DNA from: Mojavia pulchra JT2-VF2
GTDB taxonomy: Bacteria; Cyanobacteriota; Cyanobacteriia; Cyanobacteriales; Nostocaceae
Length of the DNA: 32,493 nucleotides
Assembly: GCA_019359325.1 (NCBI GenBank)
Contig: JAHHHN010000050.1
Coordinates: 1-32,493 of the forward strand
Direction of reading: 5' to 3'
The first letter of the stretch is position 1, and each line of letters opens with the position of its first letter. Positions 32,488-32,493 of the stretch are shown one piece after another. The translations under genes were made by a program, and so were the position numbers. The notes under the pieces were generated by a model. That model was not told where the DNA came from. It saw only the letters and a program-made list of their open reading frames with translations, and did not search any database.

Positions 32488-32493
32488 AAAACA

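Overview
The window comes from a filamentous, heterocyst-type cyanobacterium of the Nostocales (Nostoc, Calothrix or Tolypothrix-like; I cannot fix the genus). The evidence is the density of HIP1 octamers (GCGATCGC), heptanucleotide STRR arrays and Nostoc-type palindromic interspersed repeats, together with cyanobacterial marker genes: petG, cytM, ycf54, crtE with a divergent-PAP2 neighbour, a DUF3370 gene and an ExoD-type gene. The chromosome here is a loose patchwork of housekeeping genes on both strands, with few long operons and many repeats between them.

Layout, left to right. 1-2568: the 5' part of a secreted TPR protein on the minus strand, built of at least eleven almost identical 120-bp units, then a separate array of fifteen 21-bp units, then a small exported protein. 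2798-4610: two convergent membrane proteins of unknown function. 4704-6511: a two-gene minus-strand module of an AAA15/ABC-type ATPase and a PIN-like nuclease, the best defence or toxin candidate here. 6865-7185: a 5'-truncated histidine kinase remnant. 7386-9458: a minus-strand group of OB-fold lipoprotein, Nudix hydrolase and AI-2E-family permease. 9597-12772: folD, crtE and a divergent PAP2-like gene on the plus strand. 12821-15634: minus-strand exported protein, ycf54, SnoaL-like protein and pdxJ. 15771-18082: a Uma2-type protein, a broken substrate-binding-protein gene, a small gene lacking a normal start codon, and an ABC-2 permease. 18620-20594: exoD with an apparent 5' frameshift, a membrane protein and an unknown protein. 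21015-23473: an ABC exporter tail-to-tail with a parvulin-type isomerase. 23858-25946: cytM diverging from petG, then rsmD and hisH. 26005-27926: a short peptidase-C15-like gene and a DUF3370 gene. 28153-32058: an SH3b protein, a conserved unknown protein and a histidine kinase. 32319-32487: a terminator and a 5S rRNA gene on the minus strand; the rest of the rRNA operon would lie beyond the right edge.

Much of the gene content is core metabolism: one-carbon (folD), isoprenoid and carotenoid (crtE), vitamin B6 (pdxJ), histidine (hisH), chlorophyll synthesis (ycf54), photosynthetic electron transfer (petG, cytM) and ribosome maturation (rsmD, 5S). The accessory content is the TPR gene, the ATPase/PIN pair, Uma2, the fragments and the repeats.

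The most notable observations are: (1) the 21-bp array, which has a plus-strand codon signature, an 84-bp higher-order period and a single in-frame stop, so it may be a dead or cryptic heptapeptide-repeat gene; (2) the mosaic 120-bp TPR array; (3) the ATPase/PIN pair; (4) exoD split by one missing T; (5) several truncated genes and genes without a normal start. I see no CRISPR array, tRNA gene, intact insertion sequence or prophage.
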